Part shown: positions 62,844 through 64,000 of the stretch, in pieces | How the letters are laid out: each line of letters starts with the position of its first letter | How positions within the stretch are numbered: position 1 is the first letter of the stretch | From: Perkinsus olseni | Taxonomy: Eukaryota > Perkinsozoa > Perkinsida | Assembly: GCA_013115125.1 (NCBI GenBank) | Contig: JABANN010000068.1 | Coordinates: 1-64,000 of the forward strand | Direction: 5' to 3' | DNA: 64,000 nt | Notes under the pieces: generated by a model | The model's database searches: none | What the model was told of the DNA's origin: nothing | The model's input: only the letters and a program-made list of their open reading frames with translations | Position numbers and translations under genes: made by a program

Positions 62844-63417
62844 GCCCCTGCAGCAGCGACATGGCAAGTGAGGAATCGGCCGAAGTTTTTTTCTGATTCT
62901 TTTTGGTGTAGAATATTCACGATGTTTTTCACTACAAGAACCATTTGATTACTATCTGATATTTCATGATATTCGCCCACTGCGATCTTTCACAGTTATC
63001 AACTCCGCGTATGGGTTGCGAGGTGTCTCGCCGAAAGATGCTGTTGAGTGCTCATCAGTATCGGGCAACCGTCTGCCGGAAGGAGCCCAGCTGGTCAGGC
63101 GCTAGAGATGAGCCACCAAGGTAGGCCTAGTTCGAAATTGCAATGATGCTAGGTAGCTACTATAAACGAGAGAGTATCTCGGGGTTCAGGCCGGTCCCAG
63201 GGCTTCGGGGTTTGCTGTCCGAGCCGGGCACATCCGCCTGCTCTATTGTGGGGCTAATTGCTCTCAGAAGCACTTACCGGGACAGTACATGCAGTTGGGC
63301 ATCCACTCTGCCACAGGGTTGATCGAGTCTAGTAGGAGTGCCGTGAATGATGATCTCTCGACCGCTGAGCCACGAAATGACGACGGTGTTCAGCGGCTGA
63401 ACTTCAGCCCTTTCCTC
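62844..63417. other. intergenic; 5' region of the TauE-like gene
   Basis: At 63360-63381, on the minus strand, lies another copy of the motif (GTCATTTCGTGGCTCAGCGG followed by TC), about 40 nt before the ATG. A ttcag acceptor-like site follows at about 63408, so a 5'-UTR intron or trans-splice site is possible. Confidence 0.4.
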
Positions 63418-64000
63418 ATGTCATCTCTCCCTTCCCTTGCGGTCCTCGTAACTCTCCCACTCGCCGTCACTGGTCAGACTACAGGGCAGCTCACCCCGGC
63501 TGGAGCAGGTGCCCCGAAAAGCTTTCAACTGGACACGCCTCGTCATCTCGCCCTCCCCTCAGACGTCCCCAATGGAGGCCCTCTGGACGCCATCCTCATC
63601 GCCCTCATCTTCTCGATCATCAGCACCCTCTGCATCTCGGCAGGTCGGCTCAGAAACTTTCTTTCCTCTCACTGTTCACTCTCTCGCGATTTCTCATTCT
63701 TCCCATGTATCTCCGTCGATTGCTCGTCAACTTGCCAGCTGCGTTGTACCACCGTGCTCGATACACCGATACAACGCAGCTGTCGTTCTCAGGCGTCGGC
63801 GGTGGTGGTGTCTTCGTCCCCCTCCTCAACAGCGGCATCCTCGGTCTCGCGACTCCCCTCGAGGCTCATCAAAGTGCCGCCCTCTCCGTCACGCTCGTCA
63901 CCTTTGCTGCTATCGCCGCGGCTGCCGTCAACATAAGGTGCGTGGCTTCCGTAATTTCGTGGCGCAGCGGTCATTTCAGGTCCGGATTGGTCGACTACAG
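63418..64000 (+). CDS. TauE/SafE-like membrane transporter (5' part)
   Basis: TauE/SafE proteins export or import small anions such as sulfite. ATG at 63418 gives a signal peptide (MSSLPSLAVLVTLPLAVTG), a polar luminal stretch, then a membrane segment ILIALIFSIISTLCISA. Exon 1 ends at 63643. Exon 2, 63793-63937, begins GVGGGGVFVPLLNSG, the typical glycine motif at the start of a TauE repeat, and carries a second hydrophobic segment (LSVTLVTFAAIAAAAVNI). Exon 3 starts at 63980 (RSGLVDY) and runs off the window. Intron 1 is 149 nt; intron 2 is 42 nt and holds the GTAATTTCGTGGCGCAGCGG motif. The signal peptide before the first helix is also seen in eukaryotic members. Full length cannot be judged. 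Confidence 0.7.
63938..63979 (+). other. 42-nt intron built around the 20-nt motif
   Basis: gtgcgtggcttcc, then GTAATTTCGTGGCGCAGCGG, then tcatttcag. Splicing joins VNI to RSGLV in frame. The motif makes up half of the intron. Confidence 0.8.

Noticed and set aside
1-64000. CRISPR arrays, bacterial operons or Shine-Dalgarno sites
   Set aside because: No regularly spaced repeats of 25-40 nt with unique spacers. Introns and eukaryotic tRNAs show that this is nuclear eukaryotic DNA.

Overview
The window is nuclear DNA from a protist. Coding sequence is cut by many very short GT-AG introns (about 36-120 nt), with at least one GC-AG intron. Some genes are split into more than ten exons. There are eukaryotic nuclear tRNA genes (Gly-UCC, Val-CAC twice), a Golgi-type fucosyltransferase, an AFG1-family mitochondrial ATPase, a CTD-type phosphatase and an EF-hand protein. 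Tandem lineage-specific families, the intron style and one degenerate match to the dinoflagellate/perkinsid spliced leader make a Perkinsus-like alveolate my best guess. This is inference; no marker gene settles it.

Layout. 1-5.2 kb: poorly coding DNA with a LINE remnant (RNase H domain plus A-rich tail). 6-7.2 kb: a decayed GH18-like gene. 8.3-19.5 kb: two tandem paralogues of a large multi-pass membrane protein with a shared, nearly identical C-terminal block, followed by a frame-broken relative of unknown kind (19.9-20.8 kb). 21.8-26.6 kb: two tandem GH18-like genes on the minus strand; the second is split by a 1.6 kb element with inverted ends. 27.4 kb: a small secreted protein. 28.9-32.8 kb: a GT10 fucosyltransferase in many small exons. 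33-38 kb: a cysteine-containing protein whose introns carry repeated motifs, a CTD-like phosphatase and unknown ORFs. 39-42 kb: a minisatellite, tRNAs and an unknown membrane/coiled-coil gene. 42-48.8 kb: EF-hand and AFG1 genes on the minus strand; one AFG1 intron holds a retroelement scrap. 48.8-53 kb: a small divergent ORF, a RING-H2 protein and a 500-residue charged protein. 53-58.7 kb: essentially gene-free with several palindromes. 58.7-62.8 kb: two paralogous secreted proteins, one frame-broken. 63.4 kb to the end: the start of a TauE/SafE-like membrane transporter.

The most unusual signal is in the introns. Unrelated genes share short intron-internal motifs in both orientations: (i) tRNA T-arm/B-box-like sequence (GGTTCGANNCC type), (ii) a 20-nt motif GTAATTTCGTGGCGCAGCGG whose second half reads like a tRNA A-box, (iii) a CTTGCACTCTTG...TTCCTCAACG motif, and (iv) a 29-nt hairpin that forms most of a candidate 36-nt intron. 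This looks like a population of mobile, tRNA-derived 'introner'-like introns.

Most exon models were built by hand from frame continuity, GT-AG borders and family motifs. Internal start sites and first exons are often uncertain.
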